Shown in pieces: positions 14,507 through 21,064 of a DNA stretch of 21,064 bases. The position numbers and the translations under genes are program-made. The notes below the pieces were generated by a model. That model did not search any database. It was not told where the DNA came from and was given only the letters and a program-made list of their open reading frames with translations. The first letter of the stretch is position 1. Each line of letters starts with the position of its first letter. Origin of the DNA: Clostridia bacterium (GTDB lineage: Bacteria; Bacillota; Clostridia; Oscillospirales; Oscillospiraceae); contig QKDF01000313.1 in NCBI GenBank assembly GCA_003245395.1, positions 1 to 21,064 on the forward strand, given 5' to 3'.

Positions 14507-14540
14507 AAAGAGAGACGGCATACGCCGTCTCTCTTTGTTT
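14507..14540. terminator. Bidirectional terminator between the yfbR-like gene and the DUF362 gene
   Basis: A 13-bp perfect stem (14507-14519 with 14524-14536) and a 4-nt loop, flanked by A-run and T-rich ends. It serves convergent genes. Confidence 0.85.
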
Positions 14541-14551
14541 CTCTGATCGGG

Positions 14552-15679
14552 TCAGATTTTAATCAGCTCATATTCCCGGGTGCCCAGGCCCAGCTTGACG
14601 CAGTGATCCAGACAGACACCCCAGTCGGTGTCTGGGTGCAAGTAATGAAAATGGTCGTGCTCATGCTCGCACGCATGGGAATCGCCGTCGGTCAGCGCAC
14701 TGCCCGGCAGGCCCGGCTGGGCATTCACCGCGTCGGCGCAGGCCTGATCCAGCGCCACCGGGTCGGCAGAGGCAAACATGCCCACATCCTGCACGATGGG
14801 CGCGTCGTTCACGCCGTAGCAGTCGCACAGAGGCGATACGTCCACCACCAACGAAATGTGGAAGGAGGGACGGCCGTCCACCACAGCCTTGGTATACTCC
14901 GCCATTTTCAGGTTGAGCAGGTCATTGCTGGAGTCATTGGGCGCGTATACCGCGTCCACGGGACAGTGGGTCAGGCAGCGGCCGCAGCCCACGCATTTGT
15001 CCCGATCCACCAGGGCTTTGCGATCCTCGCCCACATGGATAGCATCGTGGGCGCACCACTTTTCGCAGGTATGGCAGCCCACGCAGCGCTTGGCGGACAC
15101 CATGGGCTTGCCGGCACTGTGCTGCTCCATCTTGCCCGCTCGGGAACCGCAGCCCATGCCGATATTTTTGATGCACCCGCCGAAGCCGGTGGCCTCATGG
15201 CCCTTGAAGTGGGTCAGGGAGATGAAGATATCCGCGTCCATGATGGCGCGGCCGATCTTGGCCTCCTTGACATACTCGCCCCCCTCCACGGGGACCAGAG
15301 CCTCGTCGCTGCCCTTGATGCCGTCGGCAATGACAACGTGGCAGCCGGTGGCAAAGGGGTTGAATCCGTTCTCATAGGCCGAATCCATGTGATCCAGCGC
15401 ATTTTTCCGACCGCCGACATACAGCGTGTTGCAGTCCGTCAAAAACGGCTTTCCGCCCTGCTCTTTTACGAAATCGGCCACCGCCTTGGCCCAGTTGGGC
15501 CGCAGATACGCCAGATTCCCCGGCTCGCCGAAGTGCAGCTTGATGGCGGTGAACTTCCCGTCGAAGTCCAATTCCCCCATCCCGGCAGTTTTCAGCAGGC
15601 GCTGAAGCTTTTTGGGCAGATTCTCCTTGAAGTTGGTGACCCGGAAATCTGTAAAATAAACCTTTGCCTTTTCCGTCAT
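14552..15679 (-). CDS. DUF362 domain protein with two [4Fe-4S] ferredoxin motifs
   Basis: A 375-aa cytoplasmic protein with an N-terminal DUF362 domain (about 45-185, including KLHFGEPGN and HFKGHEATGFGGCIKNIGMGC). An inserted bacterial-type ferredoxin domain follows, with Cys199, 202, 205, 209 and Cys229, 232, 235, 239, which would hold two [4Fe-4S] clusters. The first motif ends C-A rather than the usual C-P. DUF362 sequence continues after it. Near the C-terminus the stretch HACEHEHDHFHYLH (335-348) is rich in metal ligands. The family is common in anaerobes and its reaction is not established. The ATG is 5 nt after AAAGGAGG. It follows the 137-aa unknown gene by 43 nt with no clear promoter between, so co-transcription is likely. 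Confidence 0.9.
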   Translation of the reverse strand: MTEKAKVYFTDFRVTNFKENLPKKLQRLLKTAGMGELDFDGKFTAIKLHFGEPGNLAYLRPNWAKAVADFVKEQGGKPFLTDCNTLYVGGRKNALDHMDSAYENGFNPFATGCHVVIADGIKGSDEALVPVEGGEYVKEAKIGRAIMDADIFISLTHFKGHEATGFGGCIKNIGMGCGSRAGKMEQHSAGKPMVSAKRCVGCHTCEKWCAHDAIHVGEDRKALVDRDKCVGCGRCLTHCPVDAVYAPNDSSNDLLNLKMAEYTKAVVDGRPSFHISLVVDVSPLCDCYGVNDAPIVQDVGMFASADPVALDQACADAVNAQPGLPGSALTDGDSHACEHEHDHFHYLHPDTDWGVCLDHCVKLGLGTREYELIKI

Positions 15680-15722
15680 GTTCTCCTCCTTTTATTTTAT
15701 GTACGTCCTGCGCGGAGCCGCT

Positions 15723-16136
15723 TCACTCCTCCAGATCCACGGAGACGTGATCGGTTCCGTGCTCCTCGAACTCTCCCATATACGTATCGATCCGTTCCAT
15801 CAGCTCGGCGTAATTCTCACGGGTCATGGGCTCTCCGTCCATGTCCCGCAGCGCCAGCTCTTCGGCCAGAATCTCATAAAACACAACATCCTCGTAATTT
15901 TCGATCACTTCATGGATGCCGCCCTCGGCGAACGCGTGAGAAGGGATGACCGCTCCGTCCAGATGTTCGATCAGGGACTTCATCTTATGCTCCGCACAGC
16001 GGGAAAAAACAAGGCTCTCAACCTGGTCATATTCGCGGATCCGGTCATTCTCCCGCGTGGAATTGATGACCCAGTTTCCAATGTACACAAGATCCAGCAG
16101 ATACCGGAACTGCTGCTCCGTTAGTTCAATCTTCAA
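15723..16136 (-). CDS. Conserved-looking hypothetical protein, 137 aa
   Basis: I do not recognise a named family. The protein is acidic, soluble and mostly helical in appearance, without cysteine motifs, signal peptide or membrane segment. Notable segments are LTEQQFRYLLDLVYIGNWVI near the N-terminus, GGIHEVIENYEDVVFYEILAEELA in the middle, and a very acidic end (GEFEEHGTDHVSVDLEE). The start is uncertain: GTG at 16142 lies only 3 nt after GGGAGG, whereas TTG at 16136 has 9-nt spacing and gives M-K-I-E-L, so TTG is preferred. A TGCTATAAT extended -10 box lies upstream. It is probably co-transcribed with the DUF362 gene. Clean codon use, a ribosome site and a promoter make it a real gene. Confidence 0.8.
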   Translation of the reverse strand: MKIELTEQQFRYLLDLVYIGNWVINSTRENDRIREYDQVESLVFSRCAEHKMKSLIEHLDGAVIPSHAFAEGGIHEVIENYEDVVFYEILAEELALRDMDGEPMTRENYAELMERIDTYMGEFEEHGTDHVSVDLEE

Positions 16137-16171
16137 GGACACACACCTCCCAAGACTGGTTTGATAGTAGA

Positions 16172-16180
16172 ATTATAGCA
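16172..16180 (-). promoter_or_regulatory. Extended -10 promoter of the 137-aa gene and DUF362 gene
   Basis: Minus-strand TGCTATAAT, an extended -10 element with a perfect TATAAT at 16177-16172. No good -35 box is seen, as is common for extended -10 promoters. Confidence 0.5.
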
Positions 16181-16234
16181 AACACGCTCCAGAAATTCCA
16201 CCTAAAAAAATGAACAAAAAGCCTAAAATCTGTC

Positions 16235-16263
16235 TTGCCACCCCCTGCCATGCATAGTATAAT
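16235..16263 (+). promoter_or_regulatory. Promoter of the murI-argS operon
   Basis: TTGCCA (16235-16240), 17-nt spacer, perfect TATAAT (16258-16263). The leader to murI is about 65 nt and can form an imperfect hairpin (CGCC-A-GAGG at 16287-16295 with CCTC-C-GGCG at 16306-16314) just before the ribosome site. Confidence 0.7.
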
Positions 16264-16334
16264 ATATATCTTGTAGTAAAATCGCCCGCCAGAGGTCTTT
16301 TTTGCCCTCCGGCGTGAAAGGAATGTCTGTTTTT

Positions 16335-17150
16335 ATGGATCATCGTCCCATCGGTGTCTTTGACTCCGGCCTGGGCGGCCTGACCGCCGTCCGGTCCCTG
16401 CGCCGGATTTTGCCGGAAGAAGACCTGATTTACTTCGGAGATACGTCCCGGGTGCCCTACGGCGGGCGCTCCCGGGAAACCATTTTGAAATACGCCCGGC
16501 AGGACGTGCGCTTTCTGCGTTCGTTCGACCTGAAAGCCATCCTGATTGCCTGCGGCACCGTGTCCACCACTTCGCTGCCCGTGCTGCAGGCGGAAAACGA
16601 CCTGCCCATCGTGGGCGTGGTGGAGCCCACCTGCCGCCGTGCCGTGGCCGTCACCAAGAACAAGCGGGTGGGAATGATCGCAACCCTGGCCTCTGTCCGC
16701 TCCGGCAATTACGACCAGACTCTGCGCACCCTGGACCCGGAGATTCAGGTGTTCTCCAAGCCCTGCCCCCTGTTCGTCCCACTGGTGGAAAACGGGCGGT
16801 TCCGTCCCGGCGACTCGGTGATCGAAACCGTCGCCCGGGAATACTTGGAGCCCATGCGGGATACCGGGATCGACACTCTGATTCTCGGCTGTACCCATTA
16901 TCCGCTGCTGGCGGAGATCATCGGCGCCGTGATGGGGCCGGAGGTCACGCTGGTATCGGCGGGAGAGGAATCCGCCTTTGAGCTCAAGCGGCTGCTCAAG
17001 GCCAGCGAACTGCGCGCCGACGAGAGCCGGCAGGGCGACGCCGCCTATTATGTGAGTGACCGGGTGGAGAACTTCGAGGAGATCGCCTCCTGGTTTTTGC
17101 AGGAGGATCTGCATCATGAAGCCAATCAAATCGACATCGACCGATACTGA
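16335..17150 (+). CDS. murI: Glutamate racemase
   Basis: Interconverts L- and D-glutamate for peptidoglycan synthesis in the cytoplasm. At 271 aa from ATG 16335 it matches family length and begins MDHRPIGVFDSGLGG; GTG, TTG and ATG codons further upstream are in frame, but AAAGGA abuts the ATG at 16323 and is 12 nt from the ATG at 16335. Catalytic acid/base cysteines are Cys73 and Cys186 (GCTHYP, with Thr187 and His188). The substrate loop after Asp10-Ser11 and the VPYGGRS segment are present. The first Cys motif is ACGT instead of the common ACNT, so the substrate-contacting Asn is Gly here. First gene of an operon with DUF1934 and argS; it overlaps DUF1934 by 35 nt in another frame. Confidence 0.93.
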   Translation: MDHRPIGVFDSGLGGLTAVRSLRRILPEEDLIYFGDTSRVPYGGRSRETILKYARQDVRFLRSFDLKAILIACGTVSTTSLPVLQAENDLPIVGVVEPTCRRAVAVTKNKRVGMIATLASVRSGNYDQTLRTLDPEIQVFSKPCPLFVPLVENGRFRPGDSVIETVAREYLEPMRDTGIDTLILGCTHYPLLAEIIGAVMGPEVTLVSAGEESAFELKRLLKASELRADESRQGDAAYYVSDRVENFEEIASWFLQEDLHHEANQIDIDRY

Positions 17151-17574
17151 GCCGCTGGCTGTGCTGCTCTCTGTCCGGGGGGAGCAGTACTTTGAGGGCG
17201 TGGACCCGGACGCCACGGAGCTGATGACCGAGGGGACGCTGACCGTCACCGACGAGGGACTGCTGCTGTCCTATGAGGAAACGCAGCTCACGGGTCTGGA
17301 GGGAACCACCACCACCTTCGAGGTACGCGGCCCCATGGTAATCCTGACCCGTTCGGGAAAGGTGAACTCTCAAATGGTATTCGAGGAGGGCCGCCAGCAT
17401 ACCTCCCTGTACGAAACCCCCTTCGGCGAGCTGTCGGTGGACATCCAGACCAGCCGCCTGAAAAACAACCTGACCGAGCGGGGCGGGACACTGGAAATCC
17501 GGTACTCCATCGCCGTAGAACATACGGTAACGGGAAAGAACCTTTTTCAGATCCGCGTCCGGCGCAAACAGTAA
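17116..17574 (+). CDS. DUF1934 (YwiB-like) beta-barrel protein
   Basis: A 152-aa protein of the DUF1934 family; B. subtilis YwiB is the usual reference and its fold is a small lipocalin-like beta barrel of unknown function. Family blocks seen are LLSVRGEQYFEG, ELMTEGTLTVTDEGLLLSYEET, GLEGTTTTFEV, QMVFEEGRQHTSLYETPFGEL and GGTLEIRYSI. The frame opens earlier at 17056, but the ATG at 17116 has AGGAGGA 8 nt upstream and starts the homologous part. The start lies inside the last 35 nt of murI. In B. subtilis ywiB is next to argS, and it is directly before argS here too, so the link is conserved. Confidence 0.9.
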   Translation: MKPIKSTSTDTEPLAVLLSVRGEQYFEGVDPDATELMTEGTLTVTDEGLLLSYEETQLTGLEGTTTTFEVRGPMVILTRSGKVNSQMVFEEGRQHTSLYETPFGELSVDIQTSRLKNNLTERGGTLEIRYSIAVEHTVTGKNLFQIRVRRKQ

Positions 17575-17603
17575 AGACAACTACAAATGAGGAGTGCAAC
17601 GCC

Positions 17604-19349
17604 ATGATCCATATGATCCAAAAAGCAAAGGACCAGGCCGCCGGCCTGGCCATGAGCGCTTACCGCGCCGCCGTCGCCGACGGCAGTCTGCCCCAGGCGG
17701 ACGTGCGGGAGGCCCCGGTGGAAATCCCCAAGGACACGAAGAATGGGGACTTCACCACCACCTTCGCCCTGGCTGCGTCCAAGGCACTGAAGCTGCCGCC
17801 CCGGAACATTGCCCAGCTGCTGCTGGAGCACATGGACTTATCCGGCAGCTATTTTGAATCCGCCGAGATCGCCGGCCCGGGCTTTTTGAATTTCCGCCTG
17901 GGCAGCGGATGGTTCCGGGACGTTCTGGCCGCCGTGGAGAGCGAAGGAGCGGACTACGGAACCTCCGACGAGCTCAAGGGCCAGAAAATTATGGTGGAGT
18001 TCGTCTCCGCCAACCCCACCGGCCCCATGCACATGGGCAACGCCCGCGGCGGCGTGCTGGGCGACACTCTGGCTGCGGTTCTCTCCGCCTGCGGCGCGGA
18101 GGTCAGCCGGGAGTTCTATGTCAACGACGCCGGCCACCAGATCGATAAGTTCGCCCAGTCCATCGAGGCCCGCTACCTTCAACTGATCCGGGGTGAGGAC
18201 GCGGTTTCCTTTCCTGAGGACGGCTATCAGGGCGAGGACATCCGCGATCTGGCCGCGGCCTATCGGGAAGCTCACGGCGACACCCTGGCGGACGCGGATG
18301 CCGATACACGCCGGGACACGCTGGCTCAGTTCGGCCTGAGCGTCAACCTGCCCAAGATGAAGCGGGACCTGCAGCGCTACAAGATCGAGTACAACACTTG
18401 GTTCTACGAATCCACCCTTCATGAGAGCGGCTACGTCGCCGAGACGGTGGACAAGCTGACCGAGGCGGGCTTCACTTATGAAAAGGACGGGGCCCTGTGG
18501 CTCAAAACCGCAGAGATTCTGGCAGACAATCTGCGCAAGGCTGGCAAGAAGGAAGCGGACATTGAAAAGCTGGACCTTAAGGACGACGTGCTGCGCCGAG
18601 CCAACGGGTTTTACACCTACTTTGCCGCCGACATCGCATACCACCGCAACAAGTTCGCCGTCCGGGGCTTTGACCGGGTCATCAACGTCTGGGGCGCCGA
18701 CCACCACGGCCATGTGGCGCGGCTCAAGGGTGCGCTGGACGCCTTGGGGCTGAACGGGTCTGAGCGCCTGGACATCGTACTGATGCAGCTGGTGAAACTG
18801 CTGCGGGACGGCGAAGCTGTCCGCATGAGCAAACGCACCGGTAAGGCGATCTCCCTGTCCGACCTGCTGGACGAGGTTCCTGTGGACGCTGCCCGGTGGT
18901 TCTTCAACGCCAAGCCCGACACCCAGATGGAGTTTGATCTGGGGCTGGCCGTCCGGGAGGACAGCGAAAACCCCGTCTACTATGTGGAATACGCCCACGC
19001 CCGCATCTGCTCCCTGCTGCGTACGCTGGAAGCCGAGGGCGTCACCGCCTCCTCCGCCGCCGGAATCGACATGGCGCTGGTGGGCGGCGAGACGGAGCTG
19101 GCCCTGATCAAGCAGCTGGCCCAGTTCTGCGAGGAAGTGCGTCTGGCCGCACGGGACTATGACCCCTCCCACATCAATCGGTATCTCCAGGAGCTGGCTG
19201 GCTGCTTCCATCGGTTTTATACCGTTTGCCGCATCAAGGGTGAAGACGCGGCACTGGCCGGTGCGCGCCTGAAGCTGGCGGACTGCACCCGCGCGGTGCT
19301 GCGGGGCGGTCTGAAGCTCATCGGCGTAGATGCCCCGGAAAAAATGTGA
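17604..19349 (+). CDS. argS: Arginine-tRNA ligase
   Basis: Class I aminoacyl-tRNA synthetase that charges tRNA-Arg. The 581-aa protein has the ArgS N-terminal additional domain (about 1-100), the segment FVSANPTGP (133-141) before the HIGH-type motif HMGN (143-146), the catalytic insert FYVNDAGHQI (171-180), the KMSKS-type motif RMSKRTG (407-413) and a C-terminal DALR anticodon-binding domain (about 455-581). GAGGAG lies 9 nt upstream of the ATG; a second Met at codon 4 is a weaker candidate. It sits 29 nt after the DUF1934 gene in the same operon. A tRNA-Arg gene is also in this window, about 16 kb away and unlinked by transcription. Confidence 0.97.
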   Translation: MIHMIQKAKDQAAGLAMSAYRAAVADGSLPQADVREAPVEIPKDTKNGDFTTTFALAASKALKLPPRNIAQLLLEHMDLSGSYFESAEIAGPGFLNFRLGSGWFRDVLAAVESEGADYGTSDELKGQKIMVEFVSANPTGPMHMGNARGGVLGDTLAAVLSACGAEVSREFYVNDAGHQIDKFAQSIEARYLQLIRGEDAVSFPEDGYQGEDIRDLAAAYREAHGDTLADADADTRRDTLAQFGLSVNLPKMKRDLQRYKIEYNTWFYESTLHESGYVAETVDKLTEAGFTYEKDGALWLKTAEILADNLRKAGKKEADIEKLDLKDDVLRRANGFYTYFAADIAYHRNKFAVRGFDRVINVWGADHHGHVARLKGALDALGLNGSERLDIVLMQLVKLLRDGEAVRMSKRTGKAISLSDLLDEVPVDAARWFFNAKPDTQMEFDLGLAVREDSENPVYYVEYAHARICSLLRTLEAEGVTASSAAGIDMALVGGETELALIKQLAQFCEEVRLAARDYDPSHINRYLQELAGCFHRFYTVCRIKGEDAALAGARLKLADCTRAVLRGGLKLIGVDAPEKM

Positions 19350-19397
19350 GTTCGGAAACTGCGATTCACCCTTCTGCCAAAGAGAAAGGTAATGATC

Positions 19398-19727
19398 ATG
19401 AGTATTTTTGAAGCGATGATGCTGCTATGCTTCGGCGCAGCCTGGCCCCTGAACATCTACAAGTCCTGGACCGCCCGCACCGCCAAGGGAAAGAGTCTCC
19501 CCTTTCTGCTGGTCATTGAGGTGGGGTATATCTGCGGCATGATCAACAAGATCCTCTATCACTATGATTTTGTTCTGTATCTGTACCTGCTCAACTTCTT
19601 TATGGTGGGGATCGACTGCACCCTCTATTTCCGCAACCGCCATCTGGATCGGCTGCGGGTGGAATCAGGCGATCTCAGCGTATCCGTAGAAATCACCGAA
19701 ACACCCGATCTGCCCGCAGAGGGCTGA
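19398..19727 (+). CDS. Small PQ-loop-like integral membrane protein
   Basis: A 109-aa protein with three predicted membrane helices (about 3-20, 34-52 and 57-79) and a short acidic cytoplasmic-type tail. The segment AAWPLNIYKSWTARTAKGKS resembles the proline-containing first-helix region and following loop of the PQ-loop/SemiSWEET superfamily, though the exact PQ dipeptide is absent. Such three-helix units act as dimers to move small solutes; a transport role here is inference. ATG at 19392 is in frame but too close to AAAGG; ATG at 19398 has 8-nt spacing and is chosen. It follows argS by 48 nt with no promoter seen, so it is probably the last gene of the murI operon, ending at a terminator. 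Confidence 0.8.
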   Translation: MSIFEAMMLLCFGAAWPLNIYKSWTARTAKGKSLPFLLVIEVGYICGMINKILYHYDFVLYLYLLNFFMVGIDCTLYFRNRHLDRLRVESGDLSVSVEITETPDLPAEG

Positions 19728-19744
19728 ACGTCCATGCATCTTCA

Positions 19745-19790
19745 CTCCTGAATACCAGGAGCGCTCTCCCTCTGGGAGAGCGCTTCCTTT
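19745..19790 (+). terminator. Terminator of the murI-argS operon
   Basis: An 11-bp perfect stem (19760-19770 with 19774-19784) and a 3-nt loop, followed by TCCTTTT. A smaller 6-bp hairpin (CTCCTG at 19745-19750 with CAGGAG at 19756-19761) overlaps its left foot. No T-run exists on the minus side, so it is mainly a plus-strand terminator. Confidence 0.8.
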
Positions 19791-20314
19791 TATGAAGTCC
19801 CAAACCACAGCCGCACAGCCAGTGCCGAGGCCGCAAAGCCCATCAGATCGGCCGCCAGAGCGGCCGGAACCGTATGCCGGGTACGGGTAATCCCCGCAGC
19901 ACCGAAATAGACGGCAATGGTGTAAAACGTCGTTTCCGTGCTGCCCAGCATCACCGCCGCCACCCGTCCGGTGTAGCTGTCGGGGCCGTAGGTTTTCATC
20001 AGTTCACTCCCCACGGCCAGCGCCCCACCGCCGGAGACGGGGCGGATGATCATCAGGGGCGTCAGCTCTGCCGGAATCCCCAGTCGGGAGAGTACCGGCG
20101 CACACAGGCCCGCCAGCCAATCCATCGCTCCCGAGGCCCGGAACATGGACACAGCTGTCAGCAGCCCCACCAGCGCGGGCACAATGCGCAGCAGGACACG
20201 CAGCCCCTCAGCAGCACCGTCGGTCAGCGCGCCGTACACATCCACCTTTTTCCACAGTGCATAGACTGCCGTGCCGGAGAGCAGCAGCGGCACCACCAAT
20301 GACGTGAAGTTCAC
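19790..20314 (-). CDS. spmB: Spore maturation protein B
   Basis: A 174-aa membrane protein with the Gate (nucleoside recognition) domain. With SpmA it is needed in B. subtilis and Clostridium for full spore core dehydration and heat resistance. The start is GTG at 20314 (MNFTSLVVPLLLSG), 8 nt after GGGGAGG and overlapping the spmA stop by 4 nt (GTGA); the frame runs further upstream but only inside spmA. Recognisable blocks are ALTDGAAEGLRVLLRIVPALV, LTPLMIIRPVSGGGALAVGSEL and the SpmB-typical MLGSTETTFYTIAVYFG. Several membrane helices are predicted. Translationally coupled to spmA. Confidence 0.95.
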   Translation of the reverse strand: MNFTSLVVPLLLSGTAVYALWKKVDVYGALTDGAAEGLRVLLRIVPALVGLLTAVSMFRASGAMDWLAGLCAPVLSRLGIPAELTPLMIIRPVSGGGALAVGSELMKTYGPDSYTGRVAAVMLGSTETTFYTIAVYFGAAGITRTRHTVPAALAADLMGFAASALAVRLWFGTS

Positions 20315-20895
20315 CTGCGCCACCTCCCCAGCCGGGAAAAGAGCTTTGCCGCCAGTAGTCCCGCCGTCACCGACATGACGGAAGCCAACCACACCGCCGG
20401 CAGAATGTCAAAGGGTGCGGCGCTGCCCGCTGCGGCCCGGACCGAGGCCACTGTGGTGGGCAGCAGCTGAATGGACGCGGTATTGAGCACCACCAGCATG
20501 CACAATTCGTCACTGGCGATTCCGTTTTGGCCCCGTGCCATCCGGCGGGCCGCCCGGATACCCAGCGGCGTGGCTGCATTGCCTAGTCCCAGCAGATTTG
20601 CCGACACATTGGCCGACACGGCAGCCAGCGTCTCCGTGTCCCGTGAAGCGTCGGGCAGCAGCAGCCGCAGAAGGGGACGGAACGCTCCGGCCAGGTGTTC
20701 AGAGAGGCCGCACCGATCCATCACAGTCATCACACCGCTCCACAGGCACAGTACCCCCGCCATATTCAGACACAGCTGGATCGCGCTGCCCGCTCCCTCA
20801 AGGGCGGCGGCAGAGACTGCGTCCAGCCTTCCTGTGGCAATTCCGAAAAAAAGTGAAATGGTCACCATCCCTGTCCAGATTACTGCCATTGCCAC
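20311..20895 (-). CDS. spmA: Spore maturation protein A
   Basis: A 194-aa Gate-domain membrane protein, partner of SpmB, made in the mother cell in studied species. The core block SANVSANLLGLGNAATPLGIRAARRM is typical of SpmA, as is DELCMLVVLNTASIQLLPTT. The open frame begins with ATG at 20913, but the ribosome site GGGAGG lies inside that extension. GTG at 20895 has 8-nt spacing and is the best start; ATG at 20889 is an alternative with 14-nt spacing. First gene of the two-gene operon. A sporulation (sigma-E) promoter would be expected from B. subtilis, but I could not find a convincing one in the AT-rich upstream region. Confidence 0.95.
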   Translation of the reverse strand: MAMAVIWTGMVTISLFFGIATGRLDAVSAAALEGAGSAIQLCLNMAGVLCLWSGVMTVMDRCGLSEHLAGAFRPLLRLLLPDASRDTETLAAVSANVSANLLGLGNAATPLGIRAARRMARGQNGIASDELCMLVVLNTASIQLLPTTVASVRAAAGSAAPFDILPAVWLASVMSVTAGLLAAKLFSRLGRWRR

Positions 20896-20989
20896 AACCT
20901 GTCCCTCCCTCATTTTTTACTATTTGGATCACTTTTTTCATCAAAAATTTTTTGTTGTGGGAAAAAAATTAACAAACTTTAAATTTTTC

Positions 20990-21008
20990 GAAAATTTTTG
21001 CAATTTTC
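20990..21008. repeat. Small inverted repeat in the AT-rich gap
   Basis: GAAAATT-TTTGC-AATTTTC, a 7-bp perfect dyad directly upstream of the plus-strand promoter at 21030. The surrounding 20914-21064 is extremely AT-rich with several A and T tracts, unlike the neighbouring genes, so the repeat may be due to composition. Confidence 0.3.
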
Positions 21009-21029
21009 AAAAAAAACGCAAAGAAACAA

Positions 21030-21059
21030 TTGACAATATATTACAGTCTATGTTATTGT
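21030..21059 (+). promoter_or_regulatory. Promoter for a gene beyond the right edge
   Basis: A perfect TTGACA (21030-21035), an 18-nt spacer and TATTGT (21054-21059). It points right and is preceded by A/T tracts that could serve as an UP element. The gene it drives lies outside the window. Confidence 0.5.
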
Positions 21060-21064
21060 CGAAA

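Noticed and set aside
14603..15949. A 448-codon plus-strand frame opposite the DUF362 gene
   Set aside because: Antisense composition, and it runs across the gap into the neighbouring gene with no start signals.
17838..19211. A 457-codon minus-strand frame opposite argS
   Set aside because: Shadow frame of argS with no recognisable domain.
1..21064. Search for CRISPR arrays, transposases, integrases, toxin-antitoxin pairs and phage genes
   Set aside because: No regularly spaced repeats and no recognisable products of these kinds on either strand. The region looks like stable core chromosome.

Overview
The window looks like core chromosome of a GC-rich, spore-forming, anaerobic member of the Clostridia, most likely Oscillospiraceae-like (inference from protein character; no search was run). 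Supporting signs are the spore maturation pair spmA/spmB, a clostridial Csp-type subtilase, several Fe-S proteins, strong Shine-Dalgarno sequences, frequent GTG/TTG starts, and many sigma-A-type promoters with TATAAT boxes in AT-rich gaps between GC-rich genes. I see no rRNA, CRISPR array, insertion sequence, integrase or prophage gene. The single RNA gene is a tRNA-Arg(CCU).

Layout. 1-1480: 3' part of a Csp-like S8 peptidase (+) with a terminator. 1665-1741: tRNA-Arg (-) with its own promoter and terminator. 1856-2227: NifX/NifB-like protein (-). 2496-3662: SerA-type phosphoglycerate dehydrogenase with an ACT domain (-), preceded by a leader with two strong hairpins. 4039-5862: translation GTPase TypA/BipA (+), TTG start. 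6073-7564: a PadR repressor and two tandem DUF2812 membrane proteins (+) behind a palindromic operator candidate. 7637-8158: NUDIX hydrolase (-). 8339-9055: SGNH hydrolase (+). 9119-12477: minus-strand operon of cysteine desulfurase, MATE transporter and RlmA-like rRNA methyltransferase. 12609-14476: mtaB and a YfbR-like 5'-nucleotidase (+). 14552-16136: an uncharacterised 137-aa protein and a DUF362/ferredoxin protein (-). 16335-19727: murI, DUF1934, argS and a small PQ-loop-like membrane protein (+). 19790-20895: spmA-spmB (-). 20896-21064: AT-rich intergenic region with a promoter pointing out of the window.

How it fits together. Most of the content is housekeeping: tRNA modification and charging (mtaB, argS, tRNA-Arg), wall precursor supply (murI), serine synthesis (serA), ribosome assembly and modification (typA, rlmA), nucleotide clean-up (yfbR-like, NUDIX) and sporulation (spmAB, Csp-like protease). 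Iron-sulfur chemistry recurs: a cysteine desulfurase is divergent from the Fe-S enzyme MtaB, and a NifX-like protein and a two-cluster ferredoxin protein are nearby. I found no convincing new multi-gene system. The points most worth a second look are regulatory (serA leader, face-to-face promoters at the cysteine desulfurase/mtaB gap, PadR and SGNH palindromes, the typA start region) and enzymatic oddities (the SerA acid residue, MurI ACGT, and metal-ligand-rich tails on two proteins).
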